46,341 bases of DNA from an uncultured Granulosicoccaceae bacterium (lineage in GTDB: Bacteria; Pseudomonadota; Gammaproteobacteria; Granulosicoccales; Granulosicoccaceae): assembly GCA_938007995.1 (NCBI GenBank), contig CALLLW010000004.1:1-46341 (forward strand), read 5' to 3'. Below the pieces are notes generated by a model. The model saw nothing but the letters and a program-made list of their open reading frames with translations. It made no database searches and had not been told where the DNA came from. Each line of letters begins with the position of its first letter. Position 1 is the stretch's first letter. This document shows, piece by piece, positions 37,656 through 45,626 of the stretch. Made by a program: the position numbers and the translations under genes.

Positions 37656-38222
37656 GTGTTAGCTGTAGGATCAAGCCGCAAGCCGGTACTTGAACTGTTT
37701 CCTTTTATCAGTCTGTTTCTGTGCGTTATCGGTGTACTTGCTTTTCTGCAGAACTTGTTGGTACTGGGTGATATCGGTGCGACTGAAGAAGAAGCACCGC
37801 AACCACAGATTTTTCAAACCGCTTATCGGATAGAAACCATGGCGGATCGACTGATACTGCATCCGCCCGATGTTGATCTTAAAGAGATCTACCAGAAGCT
37901 TAATCTGGAAGAACTGGCGGGACTTGACAGAGTACAGGCAAACCGCGACCAGCATCTGGACTCAAACGGAAACACGCTGTTTTTTGAACCAGCTTTTAAT
38001 GAACTTGCATTGCAATTGGCGCTCAATGAGGTTTCCACCTTGAACCGGCTTGCAAAAGAGCATGGCATCGAATACGAAGAGTTTATACTGCTGAGCGTAC
38101 ATAGCGGTGGCAGTGATGCGTATCACTACATCAATAACACGCTTGATGTTCCAGGCTTCCGCCACATCAGATCAGGGCTTGAAGTAGCGCCTGCAGAAAC
38201 GCAGCAAGAACAAACGCAATGA
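37656..38222 (+). CDS. Single-pass membrane protein, possible ExbD/MotB-like partner
   Basis: Protein of 188 aa with one N-terminal helix (about residues 14-36, LFPFISLFLCVIGVLAFLQNLL) and an extracytoplasmic domain of about 150 residues. Size, topology and position straight after a channel protein fit an ExbD/TolR/MotB-like stator partner. The usual membrane aspartate is missing; E13 just before the helix is the only nearby acid. No known domain recognised in the periplasmic part. GTG start with GGAG upstream; its stop overlaps the next start (ATGA at 38219-38222). Confidence 0.65.
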   Translation: MLAVGSSRKPVLELFPFISLFLCVIGVLAFLQNLLVLGDIGATEEEAPQPQIFQTAYRIETMADRLILHPPDVDLKEIYQKLNLEELAGLDRVQANRDQHLDSNGNTLFFEPAFNELALQLALNEVSTLNRLAKEHGIEYEEFILLSVHSGGSDAYHYINNTLDVPGFRHIRSGLEVAPAETQQEQTQ

Positions 38223-38821
38223 ATCTCGACTCACTGACCGACATGGTATCCAACGCGGTTGGCGTATTAATACTGCTGTTACTGATGACAGCACTTCAAT
38301 CCAGTAATCCGCATTCGGATCCACCACTGCCTATTGAGCATCAAAGTGGTTTATTGCCAAAGTTTTTCTACATCCACAACAATCACATGCAAAGTGTTGA
38401 TGTGAATGCTGCATTTGCCAATGGCCTGCTTGCAGCCAGTGAGGCCAGTAGCGAAGATCAGCTGGAATTCCAGATTAGTGCTGATTTTATGGGTCAGCGC
38501 CACGATTACCTGACTCTAACCATGACGCCACTGGACACGGATAACTGGCCAACCTTTGAGAACATGACGCAGGAAAATACGCGACTTGGCAAGGCGGCAA
38601 GAAGCCTCGATAGCGATAAAGACTTTGCGTTTTTCTTTGTTGATGACAAAGGCGATGGCATCAGCTTCAAGCAGTTTGAAAAAGCCAGACAATGGTTTCT
38701 GGATCGCGGTACTGCGGTCGGCTGGATACCCGTGACCGAAAACAATCCCGCCTACCTGTGTAGCTGGAGCAACATCTCAGCGTGCAGGTATAGCCCGTCT
38801 CACTATGGAACCGGCGGTTAG
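38219..38821 (+). CDS. Second single-pass ExbD/MotB-like protein
   Basis: Protein of 200 aa beginning MNLDSLTDMVSNAVGVLILL. One N-terminal helix (about 9-26) is preceded by D4 and D8; an aspartate at this spot is the proton-carrying residue in ExbD/TolR/MotB. About 170 residues follow outside the cytoplasm, with four cysteines, two of them near the C terminus (LCSWSNISACRYS). It overlaps the upstream gene by 4 bp, and the next ATG follows its stop directly. Together with the preceding gene it suggests a hetero-pair inside the channel pentamer. Confidence 0.68.
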   Translation: MNLDSLTDMVSNAVGVLILLLLMTALQSSNPHSDPPLPIEHQSGLLPKFFYIHNNHMQSVDVNAAFANGLLAASEASSEDQLEFQISADFMGQRHDYLTLTMTPLDTDNWPTFENMTQENTRLGKAARSLDSDKDFAFFFVDDKGDGISFKQFEKARQWFLDRGTAVGWIPVTENNPAYLCSWSNISACRYSPSHYGTGG

Positions 38822-40360
38822 ATGAATAGAAACACTCCTACCACCGCAAAAAGCAGACTGCAGAAAATTCGCGAGCGTCTGTTTGGCGCAGACTGGCAAA
38901 GCAAGTTACCAGGTCAATTACAAGACCAGTTACAAGGCAATGAAGATCCGCATGCTTATCGCGATATCAGTGAAGCTGCCAGAGATCGCTCGCTGCAACG
39001 GCATGAAAAGAAGATTGCCGACTTAAACGACCTGCAGGATTCAATACGTTTTAAGCTGCTCAGAAACTCGGCTATTTGTATCGCATTGCTGGCTCTCGCA
39101 GGCATTGCGTACAAAGCGATAACACCCACCGGTCAACAGCCGGCACCGGAGAGCCTCGCAACATGGATTGAGCAACAAAAAATGCTCAGACAAGTCGCAC
39201 AGATTCAACAGTGGCTAAACACCGGAGAAGCTGAGAGTGATCTGCCTCCACCCGAAAATTTCGAAGAGCTGCAAGCCTGGCTCGATCAGATCAAGCTGAG
39301 CCCGGACCTGCAAAAGATTGAAGAAGAACAAGCAAGCGGTGAACCGGGCTTTGTACCGTTTCAGTGCCCGGTCGCTCCTATCCCGTGTCTGGCTGAGGAC
39401 ATTCCAAGCGCCGATGGTGAAGGCCGCATAGAACTGAGTCATCTGGTACGTAACGCTAACTCGATGTTAGTCGAAACCGGCAACTGTGAGGGTACAGTCA
39501 ATCTGATCGGTGAATATGAAAATCTATTCGGCTGGCGACAAACAGAGGCTATCACCAAGTCACTGCTGGAGATTTCTGTCGCCAAGTGCTTTATGGAAGC
39601 AGAGGATACTGACAGTGCCGGCCTTCACTACACCCGCGCCTACTGTGCATCAGTTTCCAACCCTGACCCGCATGAAGCAATGAACTCAATGTACGGACTG
39701 GCCAAGATTGCGTTTCTGGCCAACGACATGCAGCAAGTCAACAATTACACACAATGCAGCGAGGATCTGCTTGATTATCATCTGCGTGAAGAGCCTGACG
39801 TGAATACACTGAACAACTACATTACTCTGGCCTTAATGCACTATGAGCTGACAGGTGACACCAGAGAATCCATCAGAGTAGAAGAAAAGGGCCTTGATGC
39901 GGTACGTGAACTCGCGCCAACCGCTGAAGATTATGAAGTCGAAGATCTGCTCGAAGTGATGCTCATCTTACAAATGAACCTGATGGAAGGCTATCTCACC
40001 CTGGGTGAATCAGAACCTCTGTATGAGTTGTTTGAAGATTTAAAAAGTAATCCGATGCTTGAAGACGGTGACAGACTGGTCGCTCAAGGGCTGTTAGCAA
40101 TGCAGGATCTGGTTGATGGTAAAAGAGACTCGGCAAGAGATCATTTACTACGCATTATTCCACGCTACAAAACACTGACCGAGTTCACCACCGTGTGGTC
40201 GTGGGATGCCTTTGATCGCTGGCAGGAAAAAACCCGCTCCAGCCGCAGTGCAACGGTCGATGCACAAATAGAAGAACTTCGTATTGCCCTTGACTCTGAG
40301 CGCCCACCCGACTCGCTGCAACGGCTGAATAAAGTACTCACTGAACTGGGAGGCAGCTAG
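38822..40360 (+). CDS. Membrane-anchored helical-repeat protein
   Basis: Protein of 512 aa that I do not recognise as a named family. A basic cytoplasmic tail of about 78 residues is followed by one membrane helix (about 81-101, SAICIALLALAGIAYKAI) and a periplasmic part of about 410 residues. From about residue 210 this part is helical and looks TPR-like (for example SVAKCFMEAEDTDSAGLHYTRAYC, given as a landmark at about 250-275). Several cysteines, including a C-x8-C pair near residues 182-191, suggest disulfides. Start abuts the upstream stop. Likely a scaffold or substrate-binding subunit. Confidence 0.7.
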   Translation: MNRNTPTTAKSRLQKIRERLFGADWQSKLPGQLQDQLQGNEDPHAYRDISEAARDRSLQRHEKKIADLNDLQDSIRFKLLRNSAICIALLALAGIAYKAITPTGQQPAPESLATWIEQQKMLRQVAQIQQWLNTGEAESDLPPPENFEELQAWLDQIKLSPDLQKIEEEQASGEPGFVPFQCPVAPIPCLAEDIPSADGEGRIELSHLVRNANSMLVETGNCEGTVNLIGEYENLFGWRQTEAITKSLLEISVAKCFMEAEDTDSAGLHYTRAYCASVSNPDPHEAMNSMYGLAKIAFLANDMQQVNNYTQCSEDLLDYHLREEPDVNTLNNYITLALMHYELTGDTRESIRVEEKGLDAVRELAPTAEDYEVEDLLEVMLILQMNLMEGYLTLGESEPLYELFEDLKSNPMLEDGDRLVAQGLLAMQDLVDGKRDSARDHLLRIIPRYKTLTEFTTVWSWDAFDRWQEKTRSSRSATVDAQIEELRIALDSERPPDSLQRLNKVLTELGGS

Positions 40361-40362
40361 CT

Positions 40363-42060
40363 ATGATCCGCGATCAACTGCTGCGCAAGCAGATCCAGGC
40401 TGCTAATAAGCAAACGGATTCGAACAAAGACATCCACGAAACGCAAAAGCCTTACCAACGCTGGACACCTGGCATCAGATCACTGCTGCGCTTACGTTAC
40501 CTTGCAGCTAAAAAAGAGGCCTTAATAGAAAATAAACAGGCACTGAAGTACGACGTGGATACCGCAGAAATCCACAATCAGGTAAGCGGCAAACTGACCG
40601 GCAAAGGTCACATCTGGCCTGTAGTGCTAACGCCGTTTTTTATGTTTCCGCTGATGCTGCTGTTGGCAGCAATGGCAGCATATGGCTTGTGGATGAACCA
40701 TAATGCCTCCATTGAACGTTCTGTGTTTCGCAATGATATTCCAGCTTACTCAGACGCCGTCTATCTACTCAAGGCAAGTCAGGCGGCAGCTGACATTCAG
40801 ACCAACCCGGATATTCTGGATCAAATAAAGCAAAACATCGAAGAGCAGAGCGAAACAGTCACTGCAATGAGAACCGATATTCTCAATCACTTCGATAAGC
40901 AAACCGGGGTGGCAGACAGTCTGAGTAATTTGTTCGAGTCTATACAGCAACAGGAAATACCTCCACAAGATCTGTATAAGCTGATTAAGCAGGTCAACGA
41001 CGAACTTTTCATTAACCGTGTACCGTACTACCTGAGTCCCATGGTGGAAACAGCTGATTGCGCTCATCTTCCCCTCAGTTCATTTTTAACCCGTCTGTTT
41101 GGCGGCGGTACTGCAGGTTCAGGTGAGACCTGTGTGGTGTACGCGTTACTGTCATTCCACGTTGATGAGTTTCGCTATTACAACAATGACAGTGAAGATC
41201 ACCTGGCCTTCTTCACCCGCCGACTCGACGGTCTGCCACTGAACGAAAACGTACTCGGCAAAGTTCACCTGGGAGATGACAGCGCACAAATACTGTTGAG
41301 TAATATTGATGCGACCAGCGCTAACTCCACAATCGCACTGGAGGGAGGACAACTGCAAACCAAACTGATGCCACAAGGTATGCCGGATGTTTATGGTCTG
41401 GAATCAATTGCCCGACGACTGCAGTCCAGCGTAGTGGATCAATACGCGGATGAACTGAATCAATCGTGGCAATGGAAACTGGAAAGTGTCTGGCAAAAGA
41501 TAACAGGATCTGAGTCCAGTGTGCTGCCGCAGGCTACAGCAAAGCTGCAACGCCGCGTTGCCGATGCGACAGCCTTTCATGAAGTACAGCACCTGATAGA
41601 TCAGTTTAATGATCTTCAGGAACCCGAGTGGTTCAACGAAAGCCTTGAGAAAGTTGCGGTCAACGCACCGATATCACCCCAGTTCAGTAACCATGTGCTG
41701 TGGGAGTTATCGGCATTTTTTACTCACCTGGCTTATGGTGAAGAGCTCAAGGGTATTCTGTTAAATGAGTTCGCCGCGATAACACTGAACCCGCTGCTAC
41801 AGGACCAGCCGCACTATTACAGTATTCGTTTGTTGTTTCCGATTTTGCATCAAATGCATCTGGGCACACTGGGTGACACACCACCGGACCCTGCCCTGAC
41901 CCTGAGCGATGTAGCACGATCATATAAATATCTGGCGCAACACGTAGACAACCTTGATCAAATTTCACGTGATGCCTACGCACAACTGTTCGGCACACCG
42001 CTGCCGGATATAGAGCTTACCGATTCACGCTTGCGTGAAGCCAGACCGAAATTCAACTGA
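40363..42060 (+). CDS. Membrane-anchored putative periplasmic metallopeptidase
   Basis: Protein of 565 aa. A cytoplasmic tail of about 84 residues precedes one helix (about 85-108, IWPVVLTPFFMFPLMLLLAAMAAYG) and a periplasmic region of about 455 residues. ATAFHEVQHLIDQ contains an HExxH zinc motif with H406, E407 and H410; E448 in LWELSAFF lies 38 residues on and could be the third, gluzincin-type ligand. The general layout (tail, helix, large periplasmic part) copies that of the preceding gene. It is the last gene of the operon, starting 2 bp after the upstream stop with GGGAGG as ribosome-binding site. Peptidase activity is inferred from the motif only. Confidence 0.68.
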   Translation: MIRDQLLRKQIQAANKQTDSNKDIHETQKPYQRWTPGIRSLLRLRYLAAKKEALIENKQALKYDVDTAEIHNQVSGKLTGKGHIWPVVLTPFFMFPLMLLLAAMAAYGLWMNHNASIERSVFRNDIPAYSDAVYLLKASQAAADIQTNPDILDQIKQNIEEQSETVTAMRTDILNHFDKQTGVADSLSNLFESIQQQEIPPQDLYKLIKQVNDELFINRVPYYLSPMVETADCAHLPLSSFLTRLFGGGTAGSGETCVVYALLSFHVDEFRYYNNDSEDHLAFFTRRLDGLPLNENVLGKVHLGDDSAQILLSNIDATSANSTIALEGGQLQTKLMPQGMPDVYGLESIARRLQSSVVDQYADELNQSWQWKLESVWQKITGSESSVLPQATAKLQRRVADATAFHEVQHLIDQFNDLQEPEWFNESLEKVAVNAPISPQFSNHVLWELSAFFTHLAYGEELKGILLNEFAAITLNPLLQDQPHYYSIRLLFPILHQMHLGTLGDTPPDPALTLSDVARSYKYLAQHVDNLDQISRDAYAQLFGTPLPDIELTDSRLREARPKFN

Positions 42061-42105
42061 AGCCACCGTACCGGGTAAGGAACAAATGATTGTGTAACGG
42101 TTCAA

Positions 42106-42141
42106 GCCATGGATTTGGCCATGGATTTGGCCATGGATTCG
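42106..42141. repeat. 12-bp tandem repeat, 3 copies
   Basis: GCCATGGATTTG occurs at 42106-42117 and 42118-42129, followed by GCCATGGATTCG at 42130-42141. It lies between the end of the channel operon and the convergent serine hydrolase. No function is evident. Confidence 0.8.
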
Positions 42142-42149
42142 GTCATCAA

Positions 42150-43145
42150 TCAGGTACGAGCTACAGGGATGATTGTATTCTCGATAAGACGTAGCAAATC
42201 ACCAAAGTAACCTGCCGTTCGAGCCACCCTGTTCGGGTCTGAGGTGATAGCAACTGTAAGGGCCAGTTGCGGTACGACACAGATGATCTGCCCGCCGTAA
42301 CCACGGGCTAGTGCATAGCGTGTTCCATAAGACTGACCAAGGAACCAGCCATACCCATAGCCAAGCCCGGAGAACATTGACCGGGTTACCGGCTCAAAAG
42401 AGCGTTCTACCCAGTCTTCGCTTAACACCTGCACACCCTCAAAGCGACCACTGTTGCGGTATAGCTCACCGAAACGAACCATTGCATCAAGCGTCAGTGC
42501 CATTTCATTTCCACCCAGGTAACGCCCTTGCGGATCACGAGTCCACGCCGGTATCTCTATACCCAATGGCTGGCCAATCCGCGTGCGTGCAAGGTCCAGC
42601 AAACTTTGCCCTGAAACCTCAGACAAGATTGCCCCCAGTACATGGGTTGAGCCGGTTGAGTACAACATACGGGTGCCTGGCTCCGCCACTATGGGACGTG
42701 ACAATGCATCGGCAATCCAGTCTGCACTGGTCACCCAAACGTTATAGTTGCGACCGGAAGTACGCTCCAACCCTGCCTGCATAGTCAACAGGTTTTCAAC
42801 GGTAATATATGACACACCGGCGTCTGCAGACGATGGAATCAAATCCGGTATCAGCTTGCCCAGTGTATCTTCAGTAGAATAAATCTCGCCACGATCAATC
42901 GCAGCACCGGCAAGTGCAGCAACAATACTTTTCGACACCGATTTAATTGGCACAAGTTGATCAACAGGCGGGCCACGAAATACCTCAGTCAACAACTCGG
43001 TTCCATCTTTATATACAGAGATGGCATAGCACTGATCCATCTTGCGAGCCTCTGTGATAACCGGTTGCCAGCTATCATTACGCGCTTCAACATCGCGGCA
43101 CAGGAGCGCTGCTGTAGCACCCAGAAAGACACGTCTGTTAATCAT
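42150..43145 (-). CDS. Serine hydrolase, beta-lactamase/class C-like family, probably Tat-exported
   Basis: Protein of about 331 aa in the beta-lactamase/D-alanyl-D-alanine peptidase-related esterase family. The catalytic S-x-x-K is in IKSVSKSIVAAL (S69, K72 from the ATG at 43145), a Tyr motif occurs as LYSTGSTH, and ARGYGGQ near the C terminus takes the place of KTG. The N terminus NRRVFLGATAALL is a twin-arginine signal. A longer frame starting at 43184 would push the Tat signal inwards, so I prefer 43145. True antibiotic hydrolysis is unlikely; an esterase or peptidase role is more common for this group. Confidence 0.85.
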   Translation of the reverse strand: MINRRVFLGATAALLCRDVEARNDSWQPVITEARKMDQCYAISVYKDGTELLTEVFRGPPVDQLVPIKSVSKSIVAALAGAAIDRGEIYSTEDTLGKLIPDLIPSSADAGVSYITVENLLTMQAGLERTSGRNYNVWVTSADWIADALSRPIVAEPGTRMLYSTGSTHVLGAILSEVSGQSLLDLARTRIGQPLGIEIPAWTRDPQGRYLGGNEMALTLDAMVRFGELYRNSGRFEGVQVLSEDWVERSFEPVTRSMFSGLGYGYGWFLGQSYGTRYALARGYGGQIICVVPQLALTVAITSDPNRVARTAGYFGDLLRLIENTIIPVART

Positions 43146-43200
43146 ATTTATACCAGGGGAAACTTTTGAGCCAGTTGGTAGCACCAGTGTAGAAGATCAT

Positions 43201-43632
43201 TCAACTAGCTACCGAGTAGTCAAACAAAAGAATGATGGCAAGATATCTCAGTCCTTTACCAATGCCGCAGAGAAAAATAAGCACTACAACCGGCACCTTC
43301 ATCAGACCTGCGATAAAAGTCAGTGCATCACCGACCACGGGCAACCATGAAAACAACAAACTCCAAATGCCATACTTTTTGAAAAGCCTCTGACTGCGTT
43401 GCAATGAATCCGGTTTAAAAAAGAACCACTTGCGATCCGAGTATCTTAACAGGTATCGGCCCAGCACCCAGTTGACTACCGCACCCAGCGTATTACCAAG
43501 TGTTGCAAAACTCCATAGCCAGAACGCAGATTCGCGTTGTACAAGGAAAGCAGTCAGTGTCACTTCTGACGAGAAAGGCAGAATGGTTGCTGCAAGAAAT
43601 GCAGAGCAGAACATGATCAAGTAGCTGATCAT
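43201..43632 (-). CDS. YqaA/DedA-like (VTT domain) membrane protein
   Basis: Small inner-membrane protein of 143 aa. Hydrophobic segments lie at about 4-22, 38-60, 92-110 and 115-138. The ILPFSSEVTL and GNTLGAVVNWVLGRYL segments match the YqaA group of SNARE-associated/DedA-like proteins, linked to lipid scrambling and envelope integrity. It is transcribed in the same direction as the serine hydrolase, 55 bp upstream of that gene's start. Confidence 0.85.
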   Translation of the reverse strand: MISYLIMFCSAFLAATILPFSSEVTLTAFLVQRESAFWLWSFATLGNTLGAVVNWVLGRYLLRYSDRKWFFFKPDSLQRSQRLFKKYGIWSLLFSWLPVVGDALTFIAGLMKVPVVVLIFLCGIGKGLRYLAIILLFDYSVAS

Positions 43633-44155
43633 TTGTATTTACAGACGAAGCATTGGTATTACCGCATTATTGGTGAGTGTGTAATCGGCTACTACACTCG
43701 ACCATATTACTCGACCATTGGCACTGTATCCAACCGGTTGCTAATACCGAACATCCATACGCCACTGACCTTCACGCTCGGCGTCAGAGATGCATCTTCA
43801 AACCGCAAGATAGTTGTCGTGCCAGGCCGGAAACCATGAATTATCAGCCAAAACATAACGGTTGTATCACCATTTGATGACAGCGGTATTTCAAAACATT
43901 CCCGATAACATTCAACAGCTTATATATGTGCGTATTCCCGTCATAATCAGTAAATCAGGGAACGAATCCAGCACTACCCAGTCCTTAATATCAGCGGCAC
44001 CGTAATTCGAGACCTGCTCCATCAGCCACCTTGCGGCGCCGGGTTTCACGTTACAGACAGCAAACCAAAGTTCGACGGATCATTTATATTGGAAAAGCAG
44101 CAAACGCCGTAGTGTAAAGGGGGATGGTTTTCCCCGCTAATCATTGGAGACTGTT
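43633..44155. other. Divergent intergenic region
   Basis: No convincing gene in these 523 bp between the YqaA-like gene and the HtrA-like gene; a 68-codon frame at 43633 lacks supporting features. GGGGA (44120-44124) and TTCCCC (44130-44135) can form a short stem just before the HtrA ribosome-binding site. No promoter was identified with confidence. Confidence 0.45.
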
Positions 44156-45196
44156 ATGCGAACACTATTAACACTGGTTATCTTACTTACGTCCGGCATC
44201 GTGAATGGCATGCCCGTAGCCGCAAATTTTGCTGACCTATATGAGAAGCACTCAAAGTCTGTCGTCACAATATATACAACCACTATCTCCACCGTGAACG
44301 GTTCTTCGAAAGCCTCCAGAGGTGTCGGCTCCGGTGTTCTGATCGAAGAAAATCAGATTATCACTGCGGCACACGTCGTCGATGGTGCTCATGTTATCAA
44401 TGTGCAATTTAATGATGGCGCAAATATTAAAGCAAGCGTTGTTACTTCCCTCGATGCAAGTGACATCGCATTGTTGAAACTGGAGAAAAGTCATCCAAAC
44501 CCGACGGTGGCTGTGCTGGCAGACTCTGATCAGACTCGCATTGGCAGTAAAGTATTTATCATTGGATCACCATTTGGCATCAGTCAGACACTCAGCGTGG
44601 GTCACCTGTCGGGCCGTATGAATAGAGGCCTGATGGTTGGCGGTGCACCAATCGAATTTTTGCAGACAGACACTGCCATCAATACCGGCAACTCAGGTGG
44701 GCCGATGTTTAACACTGACGGTGAGGTGATCGGTATCGTCAGTTTCATTCTAACCAAAAGCGGTGGTTTTGACGGCATTGGGTTTGCCACCTCCAGCAAC
44801 ACAGCCAGACAGGCCCTATTGACCAGCTCAGGAGTTCTGGCAGGCTTTGAGGGCATTATGCTTGATGATCAAATCGCCAGCCTGCTCAACTTTCCAGGGC
44901 CCGGCCTACTGGTACAACGGGTAGTCGCTGACTCACTTATCGGACGTGCCGGTTTGATTGCAGGTGCAACCCCGGCTCGTATTGGCGGACAATCAATGAT
45001 GCTCGGTGGAGACTTCATCCTCGAGATCAATGGATTAATCTGCCGCACTCCGCACGACTTTCAGATGATCCGTGCAGCAACTATCTCATTGAACGAGAGT
45101 GAACCCTATGCCATCAAAGTATTCCGCAACGGTGAAGTGGTTGAATTACTGACCGACTCAACATCCGCGGACCTCGTCGGCTTAACTTCACACTAA
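44156..45196 (+). CDS. HtrA/DegP-like S1C serine protease with PDZ domain
   Basis: Secreted serine protease of 346 aa. A signal peptide (MRTLLTLVILLTSGIVNGMPVAA) precedes a trypsin-like domain with catalytic H73 (AAHVVDGA), D103 (SDIALLKLE) and S180 (TGNSGGP). A PDZ-like region follows from about 245, with GRAGLIAGATPARIGG and GGDFILEINGLICRTPHDF. The ATG at 44156 has GGAG 7 nt upstream; a TTG at 44144 in frame is less likely because it overlaps that site. It probably degrades or monitors misfolded envelope proteins. A small secreted protein follows 32 bp downstream. Confidence 0.9.
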   Translation: MRTLLTLVILLTSGIVNGMPVAANFADLYEKHSKSVVTIYTTTISTVNGSSKASRGVGSGVLIEENQIITAAHVVDGAHVINVQFNDGANIKASVVTSLDASDIALLKLEKSHPNPTVAVLADSDQTRIGSKVFIIGSPFGISQTLSVGHLSGRMNRGLMVGGAPIEFLQTDTAINTGNSGGPMFNTDGEVIGIVSFILTKSGGFDGIGFATSSNTARQALLTSSGVLAGFEGIMLDDQIASLLNFPGPGLLVQRVVADSLIGRAGLIAGATPARIGGQSMMLGGDFILEINGLICRTPHDFQMIRAATISLNESEPYAIKVFRNGEVVELLTDSTSADLVGLTSH

Positions 45197-45228
45197 CAGA
45201 AGGCCAGGCATTTTTAACATAAGGCATC

Positions 45229-45516
45229 TTGATCAAGCAAGTCCTTTTCGGTTTACTGCTGACTTCTGCCGCAGCTGCCGCCACCACTCAGAGGCAGGAG
45301 TTCTGTAGCGCGTGGGAGGACATCGCAAGATCAGCTATGACCGCCAGGCAGGCCGGAGTGCCACTGACTACCATGCTGCAACTGGTTAGTGATGAAACGG
45401 CGCAGGGAATTCTCAGGGCAGCTTATCAGCTACCGGTTGAAGTGGTTGGTGCTGAACAACAGAACGCTATTGCCGGATTCGTCACTAAGGTAGCGACTGA
45501 GTGCCTAAAGTCTTAG
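45229..45516 (+). CDS. Small secreted hypothetical protein
   Basis: Protein of 95 aa with a signal peptide (IKQVLFGLLLTSAAAAA) and a mature chain of about 75 residues with two cysteines (in EFCSAW and TECLKS) that may form a disulfide. I recognise no family. TTG start, 32 bp after the HtrA-like gene, so probably cotranscribed; it might be a substrate, cofactor or inhibitor of that protease, but this is only contextual. Confidence 0.65.
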   Translation: MIKQVLFGLLLTSAAAAATTQRQEFCSAWEDIARSAMTARQAGVPLTTMLQLVSDETAQGILRAAYQLPVEVVGAEQQNAIAGFVTKVATECLKS

Positions 45517-45626
45517 GTTGAGTCTATGCCTGCAATGCAGCAGGCAAAGACACTGAAGCCATATGTTCACAGGCCGATGAACTGGCACACAGCAGCGATA
45601 TCAACCCATGTTTTAAAAGCTAAGCA

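Noticed and set aside
36789..42060. Zorya-like phage defence identity for the channel operon
   Set aside because: The channel and stator-like genes invite it, but there is no ZorC/ZorD-like helicase or nuclease, and the remaining genes are periplasmic.
42150..43145. Beta-lactamase conferring resistance
   Set aside because: S-x-x-K is present but the KTG motif is replaced by a GYGG-type segment, as in esterase-like relatives.
43633..43839. 68-codon open frame after the YqaA-like gene
   Set aside because: It has no signal, domain or convincing ribosome-binding site, and lies in a region that looks non-coding.
44119..44135. GGGGG...CCCC stem before the HtrA gene
   Set aside because: Only about five base pairs, not overlapping the ribosome-binding site, and no gene upstream on that strand needs a terminator.
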